Shown piece after piece: positions 33,252-42,280 of a DNA stretch of 56,777 nt (position 1 is the stretch's first letter; each line of letters opens with the position of its first letter). The notes under the pieces were generated by a model. It was not told where the DNA came from and did not search any database. It worked only from the letters and a program-made list of their open reading frames with translations. The DNA comes from Bacteroidales bacterium (lineage in GTDB: Bacteria > Bacteroidota > Bacteroidia > Bacteroidales > JAIPAP01). The stretch is taken from NCBI GenBank assembly GCA_021740045.1, contig JAIPAP010000006.1, positions 1 to 56,777 of the forward strand, read 5' to 3'. Position numbers and translations under genes: made by a program.

Positions 33252-35204
33252 TTATTTTTTCAGGATGACAGGATTTTCGGCAAATTCTTTTTGCTTGGCT
33301 ACAGCTTCGCGGAACGAGGGCCAGTCTTCGGGCTTATAAACCCGTTTTTTGAAGCTCAGGTTTTGCTCCATGATGAGTTTGTCACCGTTCAGGCGGTAAC
33401 TTACCTCATAATCAGCGCCGCTGCCTTCTCCTTTTCCATTTTCAGGGTGATAAACAATATGCTCATAACCGGGCAGTTCGATGGTTTCCTTTAACTCAGC
33501 CAGGCGGGAACAACGGTCGCGGAAGGCATATTTACGCTCTTTTATATTGGTGGAGAAGTACAGATGTGACATCCCCCTGCTGAATAGCTTTTTGGCAACC
33601 AGCGGGGTAAAGATCAACTCGTCATCCGTGATGGTGGCATAATCCGGGATGCTGTACTTCATGGTGATCTCAATGGGGCCCTCCATGTATTCATACGGAT
33701 TGCCGTAATCCATTTTTTTAATTTCTGCATTAGGTGCTACCCGCAGCAGTTGCGCCTTCAGGTTCTTTTCCCATTGCTGCCGGAAACCGGAGGTAAACAT
33801 ACGGCGGATGGCAGCATCCGATTGACCTTCGGCAGTGAGGGTGAAGCTTCCTTTCAGGGTTCCGTCTTTTTCAATTTCCGATTCACCGGTTATTCTGAAA
33901 TAATGATCTTCGGGTGGTGATATAGGGGTTTTTGCCAAGTCATGCCCCTCCGGGAGGCCGGGCAGATAATTCTGCTGCTGCTCGGCACTCGACCATAACT
34001 CCCTAAGGAAAGGCACCCAGGTTGGGTCGAGCAGATGGAGCTTGCCATCGGAAAGGCGCACCAGGGTGACGCTATGGTTAAACTGATCGGCCGGGATGTC
34101 CTCGATGCGGGAACCGGCCATGGTCATAGCCGCATACGACTCGAAGCCGGCGGCCCGTAGCATGGTGATGAGCATACCGGCTTTATCCTTACAAACTCCA
34201 CAACGGTCGCGGAAAATGGTTTCGCCTTTGTGAAGGGTATAACCTTCGCCTTCGCCCATGGAAAGCCCCGAATAACGGATGTTATCGGCTACCCAATGGG
34301 TAAGGATGGAAACCGAATCCATTTCGGTGTCGGCGTCTTCCAGTAATTCATCCACTTTGGCCTTGATCTCCGGGGTCCATTCAAAGCTGCCGTAATCTTC
34401 ATTAACGCCGTAAAACCAGCGCGATTTAGCTTCCCAATCGGGACTGGTGGTAAGCAGCAGTTTGGGAGCGACATTGGAAGTGGCTACCATGCGTGGCTCC
34501 CGGTCAAAAGGTGTGATATCCTTTTTGGAAAAGCTATAGATCATATGCTCATCGCCATCAACCCTCACCTTCGATTGTACTTCACCATGGTAGAATTGAT
34601 ACTGCAGAAACTTGTCTTTAGGAATGCGCACTTCATAAACCTTTTCCTTAACCGGATTGGAGTTCCAGAATTCGACAATGTCGTAATAATGGCCCCGCAT
34701 GGGTGGGATGTAGCGTTCATCATCATCCTGCTGCAAAAGGGCATAGGTAAAACCTTTGCGGAAAAGAAAAACCTCCACGGCATCGCCCGGTTCCAGGCGG
34801 CCCACTTCCAGCAACTTTTCGCGGGCGCCCCAATAGATCATTCGCGCCGGAGCCGGGTAGTCTTTCACCTTGCTGGTATCCACCACTTCAGTACTGCCGT
34901 CTTTGCGGTGTATCACGATCTTTTTAATATCCACATAAGCCGAAAGCGGGTCATAACCGAACTCAATGGCATTTACATCCAGCGCTCCCTTTGGGGTGAG
35001 CACCTTATAAAGCCTGTGCATGTTTACGTAACTCAGGCCGCTTTCCTGCACATCGGCATGGGTGCTGTCGAACACTACCAGCAGGTCCTGGTTGGGATAG
35101 TCGTTAGCGCAGCCTGCCTTTTTGATCAAATCTTTGACCGGATCAGCTTTCGCAAGCTGAAAGCTGAGGAGTAAACCGAGTAGTATAAAAACAATTCTTC
35201 TCAT
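33252..35204 (-). CDS. DUF3857 and transglutaminase-like secreted protein
   Basis: 650 residues with a signal peptide ('IVFILLGLLLSFQLAKA'). An N-terminal DUF3857 domain is followed by a transglutaminase-like (papain-fold) core. The catalytic Cys is in 'RDRCGVCKDKAGM' near residue 335, the His in 'FNHSVTLVR' near 376 and the Asp in 'LLDPTW' near 392. These proteins are common in Bacteroidota, usually periplasmic or surface-located, with poorly known substrates. The arrangement suggests a cysteine peptidase or transpeptidase. It is first in an operon with the catalytically degenerate paralogue, which suggests a pair acting together. Confidence 0.87.
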   Translation of the reverse strand: MRRIVFILLGLLLSFQLAKADPVKDLIKKAGCANDYPNQDLLVVFDSTHADVQESGLSYVNMHRLYKVLTPKGALDVNAIEFGYDPLSAYVDIKKIVIHRKDGSTEVVDTSKVKDYPAPARMIYWGAREKLLEVGRLEPGDAVEVFLFRKGFTYALLQQDDDERYIPPMRGHYYDIVEFWNSNPVKEKVYEVRIPKDKFLQYQFYHGEVQSKVRVDGDEHMIYSFSKKDITPFDREPRMVATSNVAPKLLLTTSPDWEAKSRWFYGVNEDYGSFEWTPEIKAKVDELLEDADTEMDSVSILTHWVADNIRYSGLSMGEGEGYTLHKGETIFRDRCGVCKDKAGMLITMLRAAGFESYAAMTMAGSRIEDIPADQFNHSVTLVRLSDGKLHLLDPTWVPFLRELWSSAEQQQNYLPGLPEGHDLAKTPISPPEDHYFRITGESEIEKDGTLKGSFTLTAEGQSDAAIRRMFTSGFRQQWEKNLKAQLLRVAPNAEIKKMDYGNPYEYMEGPIEITMKYSIPDYATITDDELIFTPLVAKKLFSRGMSHLYFSTNIKERKYAFRDRCSRLAELKETIELPGYEHIVYHPENGKGEGSGADYEVSYRLNGDKLIMEQNLSFKKRVYKPEDWPSFREAVAKQKEFAENPVILKK

Positions 35205-35308
35205 GGTTATTTATTTGATTGATTAATTTGATTTTTCCGGGGTAAATATAGGGATTTTGTGGATTTTTGAATGATGAGTTTCTACGACTTTTTTCTTTGC
35301 AGTTAGTT

Positions 35309-35418
35309 GGTGCGCGATTCAGGCGGCTTGCAAATGGTTTTGTAAATGTTCCAAGGCCTTGTCTTGCAGTGGCCTAACGCGTACCTGGTTAACTCTCCCG
35401 TTTTGAACGAGATTTTCT
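35309..35418 (+). repeat. Dispersed ~110-base repeat, copy B
   Basis: Contains 'ttcaggcggcttgcaaat', 'cctaacgcgtacctgg' and the terminal 'cgttttgaacgagatttt', in the same order and spacing as copies A, C and D. Confidence 0.75.
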
Positions 35419-35699
35419 TAAAGCTTTTTAAAAGCGCCATAATTAGCTTTATACACATTAGCTTCGGTTTTATCTCCTCCATTTTCAAATATGATTTCTT
35501 GCTTATACTCTGATATAGAACATTCTTGCTTTACATAGGAGCTTTTATATAATAATTTCATCAAAATTTGCATCTTATGATGATCTGTATTAAATTTACA
35601 ACGGATATAACATTTTTTTGAAGGTGAAACTTTGCTATTTATACTATACCCTGCCACTGCTTTACTATTATAAAAAAGGTTGAATTGCCCTGATAACAA
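35418..35699 (-). CDS. Possible small hypothetical protein or remnant
   Basis: A 93-codon frame beginning with TTG (translation starts 'MLSGQFNLFYNSKAVAGYS'), with a protein-like composition in its C-terminal half ('KQECSISEYKQEIIFENGGD'). It ends exactly where repeat copy B begins, so its 3' end may have been cut by the repeat. No recognised domain and no clear ribosome-binding site. It may be a gene remnant. Apart from this and copy B, the 35205-35750 gap shows nothing. Confidence 0.25.
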   Translation of the reverse strand: MLSGQFNLFYNSKAVAGYSINSKVSPSKKCYIRCKFNTDHHKMQILMKLLYKSSYVKQECSISEYKQEIIFENGGDKTEANVYKANYGAFKKL

Positions 35700-35750
35700 C
35701 TAAATTTATAATAACATAATCATACTAATGAGTAACCAATTCTAATAATT

Positions 35751-38700
35751 ATGAAAAGAGCAGTACTAATTATTGCCGCATTTTTTGCCTGTACCTTTAT
35801 TTTCGGGCAAAACAGCAACCCTAAAGAAAACGGCCGTGCCAGCCAAACCATTGAATTGGAAATCGGCTACCGTTTTGTATCCTCCCACATCCTGCCGGAT
35901 GATCCTGATATGCTGGTGGTGCTGGAAGAAGTGCTGGGCGATAATGTAGAATTTATCCGCAATGCCCAGGGTGAGATCATCCAAAAGGTTGGCCCCAACT
36001 GGATCAACGGCATAGGTGATTGGAATACAACTGAAGGCTATTTATTCAAGATGACCGGAGCCGAAACCCTCACCCTGAATGGCGATGTAATCGACCCTGC
36101 CACTCCGATACCCGTGCAGGCCGGATACCGGTTTGTAAGCTACCTGCCTGCGGAGCCATTGGATGCCATGGAAGCTTTTGAAAGCATAATTGGTGATGAC
36201 CTTGAGTTTATACGCAATATGTATGGCAATGTGATAAACAAGATAGGCCCCAACTGGATCAACGGCATAGGCGAAGCCCAGCCCGGGGAGTTTTACCTGG
36301 TAAAAATGCTGGGTGATGGTGAATTAATTTATCCCGGCCAAAGCCAGCCCGAATGCCCCTCCACCTTCACCGACCCCCGCGACGGGCAGGAATATGAGGG
36401 GGTACTAATCGGCGACCAATGCTGGATGGCCGAAAACCTGAATATAGGCACTATGATTCCAGGCGAAGATGATATGCAGGACAACGGAACCATTGAAAAA
36501 TACTGCTATGATGACGATGAAGCCAACTGCTATGAATACGGCGGCCTTTATCAATGGGATGAAATAATGCAATATACCACCCAGCAGGGGACGCAAGGTA
36601 TTTGTCCGCCTGGCTGGCATATTCCAACCGATGAAGAATGGATGATGCTGGAAGGTACTGTGGATAGCCAGTACGGCTATCCTGATCCCGAATGGGAACA
36701 AACCGGATTACGTGGTTTCGATGCCGGATACAACTTGAAAAGCACCAGCGGATGGGAGGGCAACGGTAACGGTTCCGATGCCTTTGGCTTTGCAGGCTTG
36801 CCGGCGGGCTTCAAGAATTTTAATGGATTTTTCTACTATCTTGGCTACAGCAGTACCTGGTGGTCTTCATCCCAGGCTAATAATTCGAGTGCTTGGGGCC
36901 GCTCTCTCCTTTACTATGATGAGCAGGTAAATCGCGGCACTAACACTAAGGATTTTGGTTTCTCCATACGTTGCCTAAAACATGAGCCCGGCCAAAACTT
37001 ACCCCCAGGCTATCCCTTTAATCCATCGCCTGAAGATGGCGCTTCCGGTCAATCCATTATTACCACACTTTCCTGGGAATGCACCGATCCCGACCAAGAC
37101 CCGATTACCTATGATGTGTATTTTGGAATGAATGAAGACCCCCAGCAGGTTGCCACAGCAATAACCGAAACTATCTATGATCCCGGTACCTTGGAATACA
37201 GCACCACCTATTACTGGAAAATCGTTGCCCATGATGATCAGGGCAACACTACCGAAGGTCTGGTATGGAGTTTTACCACTGAAGAAGAACCTCCTGAATG
37301 CCCGGCCTCCTTCACTGACCCCCGCGACGGGCAGGAATATGAAGCGGTGTTAATTAGTACCCAATGCTGGATGGCCGAAAACCTGAATATTGGGGAGATG
37401 ATTCCCGGTGCAGATGACATGCAGGACAACGGAACCATTGAAAAATACTGCTATGATGACGATGAAGCCAACTGCGACGAATACGGCGGTCTTTACCAAT
37501 GGGATGAAATGATGCAATACACCACCCAGCAGGGAACACAGGGCATTTGCCCGCCCGGATGGCATATTCCTATCGACCAGGAATGGATGATACTTGAAGG
37601 TGCAGTAGATAGCCAGTATGGTTACCCCGATCCCGAATGGGAACAAACCGGATGGCGCGGTTATGATGCGGGTTACAACCTGAAAAGCACTAACGGTTGG
37701 TATAACGACGGCAACGGTTCCGATGCCTTTGGTTATACAGCCATGCCGGCGGGCTACCGGAATGCCAATAATTCATTCTATTTTCTTGGCTACGGCAGTA
37801 ACTGGTGGTCATCATCTGTAGGTGGTGATTCTACGAGCGCCTGGGGCCGTTCCCTTTTTTACGATAATGAGCAGGTGTACCGCTACGATAACGATAAGAA
37901 TTTCGCTTTCTCCATGCGTTGCCTGAAGTATGAGACCGGCCAAAACCAACCCCCGGCCGAGCCCTCCAATCCATCACCTGAAGATGGCGCTTCCGCTCAA
38001 TCCATTATTACCCCACTTTCCTGGGAATGCACCGATCCGGACCAAGACCCGATTACCTATGATGTGTATTTTGGAATGAATGGAAACCCTCAGCAGGTTG
38101 CCACCGGATTAACCGAAACCACTTATGTTCCGGGGACTTTGGAATTTAACACCACTTATTACTGGAAAATCATAGCCCATGATGACCATGCCAACACTAC
38201 TGAAGGTCCGGTGTGGAGTTTTACCACAGAAGAAGCACCCGAGTGCCCGGAAACCTATACAGATCCCCGCGATGGACAGGAATACGAAGCGGTGTTAATT
38301 GGTAATCAATGCTGGATGGCCGAAAACCTGAATATTGGCTCTATGATCCCAGGAGTAGATGACATGCAGGATAACGATACCCTTGAAAAATATTGTTATA
38401 ATGATGACCCTGTGAATTGTGATACCCTAGGTGGCCTTTACCAGTGGGATGAAATGATGCAATACACCACCCAGCAGGGGACACAAGGCATTTGCCCGCC
38501 CGGATGGCATATCCCTACAGACGTTGAGTGGATGATGCTGGAAGGTATGGTAGATAGCCAGTACGGTTATCCTGATCCCGAATGGGAAACACAAGGTTGG
38601 CGAGGTTTTGATGCTGGTTATAAACTAAAAAGCACTAGCGGTTGGTATGCCAACGGTAACGGCTCCGATGCCTTTGGCTTTGCGGCCTTGCCGGCGGGAG

Positions 38701-39824
38701 AACGGACAATCAGTAGCACGTTTTACGGTATTGGTCAATGGGGTTATTGGTGGTCCTCATCAGAAAATAGTCCCTGGACTTCCTGGATCAGGTTCATGGG
38801 TTCCAGTAGCGAACAGGTATACCGCCAGTATAATTCTAATGATGGCGGGTTATCTATACGTTGCCTAAAACATGAGCCCGGCCAAAACTTACCCCCGGTC
38901 TATCCCTTTAATCCATTGCCTGAAGATGGCGCTTCCGGTCAATCCATTATTACCACACTTTTCTGGGAATGCACCGATCCGGAGCAGGACCCGCTTACTT
39001 ATGATGTGTATTTTGGAATGAATGAAGACCCCCAGCAGGTTGCCACAGCAATAACCGAAACTATCTATGGTCCCGATACCTTGGAATACAGCACCACCTA
39101 TTACTGGAGAATCGTTGCCCATGATGACCAGGGAAACACTACTGAAGGACCGGTATGGAGTTTTACTACAGCAGAAGAAACCACTAGCTGCCCTGCTACC
39201 TTCACCGACCCCCGCGACGGGCAGGAGTATGAAGCCGTTCAAATTGGAGACCAATGCTGGATGGCCGAAAACCTGAATATTGGGGCGATGATTCCCAGTG
39301 TAGATCAAATGCAGGATAACGGTACCCTTGAAAAATATTGTTATGATGATGACCCTGTGAATTGTGATACCCTGGGTGGCCTTTACCTGTGGGGTGAAAT
39401 GATGCAATACACCATTCAGCAGGGAACCCAGGGCATTTGCCCCGAAGGATGGCATATCCCCTCTGATGAAGAATGGATGATGCTGGAAGGCACTGTAGAT
39501 AGCCAGTATGGCTACCCCGATCCCGAATGGGAATATACTGGAAGCCGCGGCTACGATGCCGGCTACAACCTGAAAAGCACCAGCGGTTGGGAAGATAACG
39601 GCAACGGCTCCGATGCCTTTGGTTTTACGGGCTTGCCAGCAGGCCACCTGGATTCCGGTGGCTGGTTCTACGATCTTGGCTACTACGGCTTCTGGTGGTC
39701 CTCATCGGAGAGTGATGGTTCTTACGCCTGGTACCGCTACTTGCTTTACCACAAAGAAAAAGTGGGCCGCTATGCTTGCAGCAAGGATTACAGTTTTTAC
39801 GTGCGTTGCCTAAAGAACGATTAA
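35751..39824 (+). CDS. Secreted protein with FVSS/KIG module and four tandem Fib_succ_major units
   Basis: 1357 residues. A signal peptide ('AVLIIAAFFACTFIFGQ') is followed by the two-lobed module at about 33-197. Four Fib_succ_major domains follow at about 200-408, 515-725, 830-1040 and 1145-1357. They are separated by three almost identical Fn3-like domains ('NPSPEDGAS', 'LSWECTDPDQDPITYDVYFG', 'TTYYWKIVAHDDQGNTTEG'). Each Fib_succ_major unit starts 'TDPRDGQEYEAV' and ends with a WWSSS...RC segment related to the C-type-lectin-like fold. No T9SS sorting domain is present; the chain ends right after the fourth unit ('VRCLKND'). Sequence is nearly constant in the first two thirds of each unit and variable in the last third. 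A surface ligand-binding role is inferred. Confidence 0.87.
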   Translation: MKRAVLIIAAFFACTFIFGQNSNPKENGRASQTIELEIGYRFVSSHILPDDPDMLVVLEEVLGDNVEFIRNAQGEIIQKVGPNWINGIGDWNTTEGYLFKMTGAETLTLNGDVIDPATPIPVQAGYRFVSYLPAEPLDAMEAFESIIGDDLEFIRNMYGNVINKIGPNWINGIGEAQPGEFYLVKMLGDGELIYPGQSQPECPSTFTDPRDGQEYEGVLIGDQCWMAENLNIGTMIPGEDDMQDNGTIEKYCYDDDEANCYEYGGLYQWDEIMQYTTQQGTQGICPPGWHIPTDEEWMMLEGTVDSQYGYPDPEWEQTGLRGFDAGYNLKSTSGWEGNGNGSDAFGFAGLPAGFKNFNGFFYYLGYSSTWWSSSQANNSSAWGRSLLYYDEQVNRGTNTKDFGFSIRCLKHEPGQNLPPGYPFNPSPEDGASGQSIITTLSWECTDPDQDPITYDVYFGMNEDPQQVATAITETIYDPGTLEYSTTYYWKIVAHDDQGNTTEGLVWSFTTEEEPPECPASFTDPRDGQEYEAVLISTQCWMAENLNIGEMIPGADDMQDNGTIEKYCYDDDEANCDEYGGLYQWDEMMQYTTQQGTQGICPPGWHIPIDQEWMILEGAVDSQYGYPDPEWEQTGWRGYDAGYNLKSTNGWYNDGNGSDAFGYTAMPAGYRNANNSFYFLGYGSNWWSSSVGGDSTSAWGRSLFYDNEQVYRYDNDKNFAFSMRCLKYETGQNQPPAEPSNPSPEDGASAQSIITPLSWECTDPDQDPITYDVYFGMNGNPQQVATGLTETTYVPGTLEFNTTYYWKIIAHDDHANTTEGPVWSFTTEEAPECPETYTDPRDGQEYEAVLIGNQCWMAENLNIGSMIPGVDDMQDNDTLEKYCYNDDPVNCDTLGGLYQWDEMMQYTTQQGTQGICPPGWHIPTDVEWMMLEGMVDSQYGYPDPEWETQGWRGFDAGYKLKSTSGWYANGNGSDAFGFAALPAGERTISSTFYGIGQWGYWWSSSENSPWTSWIRFMGSSSEQVYRQYNSNDGGLSIRCLKHEPGQNLPPVYPFNPLPEDGASGQSIITTLFWECTDPEQDPLTYDVYFGMNEDPQQVATAITETIYGPDTLEYSTTYYWRIVAHDDQGNTTEGPVWSFTTAEETTSCPATFTDPRDGQEYEAVQIGDQCWMAENLNIGAMIPSVDQMQDNGTLEKYCYDDDPVNCDTLGGLYLWGEMMQYTIQQGTQGICPEGWHIPSDEEWMMLEGTVDSQYGYPDPEWEYTGSRGYDAGYNLKSTSGWEDNGNGSDAFGFTGLPAGHLDSGGWFYDLGYYGFWWSSSESDGSYAWYRYLLYHKEKVGRYACSKDYSFYVRCLKND
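36350..39821 (+). repeat. Four tandem ~945-base coding repeats
   Basis: Units begin near 36350, 37298, 38240 and 39187, each at a 'tgccc...gaccc(c)cgcga' block. The first three include the linking Fn3-like domain; the fourth stops after its Fib_succ_major domain. The spacing is almost constant (about 942-948 bases). DNA identity is high over long blocks, which indicates recent duplication or ongoing gene conversion. Confidence 0.85.
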
Positions 39825-39862
39825 TTGACAACCTGCCAGCCGGCTGGTTTGAATATTTGACC

Positions 39863-39900
39863 ATTAAAATCCCGCCTGTGGCGGGATTTTAATTTTTTTT
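39863..39900 (+). terminator. Strong intrinsic terminator
   Basis: Perfect 14-base arms ATTAAAATCCCGCC and GGCGGGATTTTAAT around TGT, followed by seven T residues. It lies 38 bases after the stop codon of the 1357-residue protein gene. Confidence 0.92.
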
Positions 39901-40107
39901 ATGCAGGTAAAAGAAATACTGGAAAACGAAGATCAGAAAAATATTTACCTATATAAAACTGGATTATTCTGGCGGGTATATGAATATTCGGCGTTTCATT
40001 TTTTACGCATATTAGCGTATTCAAGCTGATAATAAGGTATTATAGAGTGGTACGTAGGACGCCTGAGACAATCCCTCGGCAATCAGTATTTTGCAGAACA
40101 GTGAGCT

Positions 40108-40215
40108 GGAGCACGTTTCAGGCGGAGTGCATTTGGTTTCCTCAATGCGCTGGCTCGTTGGATTGCAGGGACTTAACGCGTACCCATAAAATTCCCTCGT
40201 TTTGAACGAGATGGA
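40108..40215 (+). repeat. Dispersed ~110-base repeat, copy C
   Basis: Contains 'gcacgtttcaggcggagtgc', 'cttaacgcgtacccat' and ends in the perfect hairpin CTCGTT-ttg-AACGAG (40197-40211). Same block order as the other copies. The rest of the 39825-40456 gap contains hairpins but no convincing gene. Confidence 0.75.
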
Positions 40216-40295
40216 AAAATTGTTTACCAACATTAGGATTGGTTTTTTTACCAATGGGCCGTGTGTTATCTCGCTAAAAGCGAGTGAAATCAATC

Positions 40296-40318
40296 GGCAC
40301 GCGTTGCAAACGCGCGCC
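40296..40318. repeat. Hairpin repeat with TT-NNN-AA centre
   Basis: Ten-base arms GGCACGCGTT and AACGCGCGCC (one mismatch) around GCA, followed by 'agccaacgggtt', similar to the flank of the hairpin at 30947. A separate small hairpin CTCGCT-aaa-AGCGAG lies at 40270-40284. Confidence 0.7.
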
Positions 40319-40971
40319 AGCCAACGGGTTGTGGAGTTCTGAAGAAAAATTAGTAATTGATAGAGATGCCGGAGAAGCGTATTTTATTCAGGATATAGAA
40401 TGCACAATGAAAATCCTTATCCGTAAGCTTAACGCAGAACAGTTCGATGGCGCGCGGTGTGCCGTGAGTAAAGCGTTCTTTACATAACTGCAAATAAGAT
40501 GGTGGAGCGGGCCCACCGGAGTCTCTCTGCAGGGAGCGGCTTCAAACAACTGTTTTAATGCATGGGAAGTGATTCTTGTGTGTTGAGCGAAAACAGAAAA
40601 GGCTGAACGATTATCAGTCATGTGCGGATAAAAGAGATGAACGAAAGTGAACCTTTGATGAAGCATCGAGAAATCTAAACTATCTGCCAAAACCACGATT
40701 TCGCGCGGTTAGTGGGATAAGCATAGCGGGAACCTGTTTACTGGCTATGTGGTAGACGTTGTTAAGAAGGCATGACTTTTATCCAGGCTTGTTTGCGGAA
40801 CACGGGAAGCCTCTTGCTGATGCAAAAAGGAAAGTACAAGCGTAAAAGCAAGGCAATTACTAATGCAGCAAGAGGTGGCGGATGAACTCGTAGTAGCGAA
40901 GAAGCTTCTGTAACGGAAGTGGAGCGAAGGGGTTCAATCATACAGTTTTCAACTTATAAACAACTCATCAG

Positions 40972-42234
40972 ATGAGAAGGATTTTTAACGAGAAAACAAA
41001 ACCCTTACCCATCAGTAAGGAAATGGTGTGGAAGGCTTACAAGAAAGTCAGATCGAACAAAGGAAGTGCAGGAGTTGACAATGAGAGCATCCAAAAGTTC
41101 GAGGAGAACCTCTCGGACAACCTGTATAAACTTTGGAACCGGCTGGCTTCAGGGAGCTATTTCCCACCGGCAGTCAAAGAACAGGAGATTAACAAGGATA
41201 ACGGGAAGAAAAGAAAGCTCGGCATCCCGACAGTCTCCGACAGGATTGCCCAACAGGTGATAAAGGAATACCTGGAACCAAGACTGGAAAAGGAATTCCA
41301 TGAATCATCCTATGGGTATCGACCATTCAGGAATGCGCATCAAGCCTTGACAAAAGTCAGGGAAAATGCCCGCAAATATGCCTGGGTAATCGACCTTGAC
41401 ATAACGGCCTTCTTTGATCATGTCGATCACAAGAAGCTGTTAACCGCCCTTGAATGGCACGCCAAGGAGAAATGGGTCAACATGTATGTAAAGAGATGGT
41501 TAGAAGCGCCAATAGCCAAGGCTAATGGTGAATTAGAAGAAAAGAAAGGCAGAGGCACTCCACAAGGCGGTGTTATCAGTCCTTTACTGGCTAACCTATA
41601 CCTTCATTATACATTTGACAAATGGATGGCCAAGCACTTTCCAACCATTACCTTTGTACGCTATGCAGATGACATCGTCATTCATTGCGTAAGTGAAAAA
41701 CAATCGCTGTATGTTCTGGGAAAACTCAAACAAAGGCTGTCAGATTGCAATTTAACCATACACCCGGAAAAGACTCATGTGGTTTACTGCAAGGCTAGTA
41801 AGCGAAAACCAGTTCTAACAGGGAAAAGGGTAAAATTCGATTTTCTCGGTTTCAGTTTTCGCCCTGAAAGCAAGTGGTCAAAACATGGGGATATGTCCCT
41901 GGGGTATGACTGCAAGATAAGCCAGAAATCGTATTCGAAGATCGTTAAGGAAATTAAACGCACTCGTTTCGACAGATGGGCCAAATCGTGGCAGGAGATT
42001 GCAGATTTACTGAACAGCAAAATACGGGGATGGGTCCAATACTATGATGGATTCCGTTCCCGTGCAATGTCGAAAGTTTTCCACCGACTGCACAACCGAC
42101 TGATAAAATGGATTATGAACCGGTACAAAAGGTTTAGAGGCAAGAAACGGAAAGCGATAGCTTACCTAAAGTTTATCTATCGCCGTTATCCTTATTTGTT
42201 CTACCACTGGAGTATCGGTTACCATTTGGTATAG
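40972..42234 (+). CDS. ltrA: Group II intron reverse transcriptase/maturase
   Basis: 420 residues. Reverse-transcriptase blocks are in order: 'GIPTVSDRIAQQVI', 'SYGYRPFRNAHQAL', 'WVIDLDITAFFDHVDH', 'GTPQGGVISPLLANLYLH', and the catalytic YADD at 231-234 in 'FVRYADDIVIH'. The C-terminal GIIM maturase/thumb region follows ('NSKIRGWVQYYDGFRSRAM'). No HNH endonuclease domain is attached, so mobility probably uses priming at replication forks or nicks. QGGVISP identifies it as an intron enzyme and not a diversity-generating retroelement reverse transcriptase. It would splice its own intron RNA and drive retrohoming. Confidence 0.95.
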   Translation: MRRIFNEKTKPLPISKEMVWKAYKKVRSNKGSAGVDNESIQKFEENLSDNLYKLWNRLASGSYFPPAVKEQEINKDNGKKRKLGIPTVSDRIAQQVIKEYLEPRLEKEFHESSYGYRPFRNAHQALTKVRENARKYAWVIDLDITAFFDHVDHKKLLTALEWHAKEKWVNMYVKRWLEAPIAKANGELEEKKGRGTPQGGVISPLLANLYLHYTFDKWMAKHFPTITFVRYADDIVIHCVSEKQSLYVLGKLKQRLSDCNLTIHPEKTHVVYCKASKRKPVLTGKRVKFDFLGFSFRPESKWSKHGDMSLGYDCKISQKSYSKIVKEIKRTRFDRWAKSWQEIADLLNSKIRGWVQYYDGFRSRAMSKVFHRLHNRLIKWIMNRYKRFRGKKRKAIAYLKFIYRRYPYLFYHWSIGYHLV

Positions 42235-42246
42235 TTTGTATGATAG

Positions 42247-42280
42247 GAGCCGTATGACGGGAGACTGTCACGTACGGTTC
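42247..42280 (+). ncRNA. Group II intron domain V
   Basis: A 34-base hairpin beginning GAGCCGTATG and ending GTACGGTTC, the catalytic core with the AGC-type triad near its 5' end. Domain VI (about 42286-42314) follows. Confidence 0.9.

Noticed and set aside
38889..39647. A 252-codon minus-strand frame opposite the Fib_succ_major repeats
   Set aside because: It mirrors a repetitive coding strand; related minus-strand frames recur at each repeat, as expected for a shadow.
40021..40293. A 90-codon minus-strand frame before the intron
   Set aside because: It covers repeat copy C and hairpins, with no recognisable domain or ribosome-binding site.
40284..40487. A 67-codon plus-strand frame crossing the intron 5' end
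   Set aside because: It starts in a hairpin repeat and ends inside the intron. A short upstream protein-like stretch may be a remnant but cannot be supported.
40972..42234. Reverse transcriptase close to the variable Fib_succ_major protein, suggesting a diversity-generating retroelement
   Set aside because: The motif is QGGVISP (intron type), a maturase domain is attached, and intron domains V and VI follow. No template repeat resembling the variable segment was found in the window.
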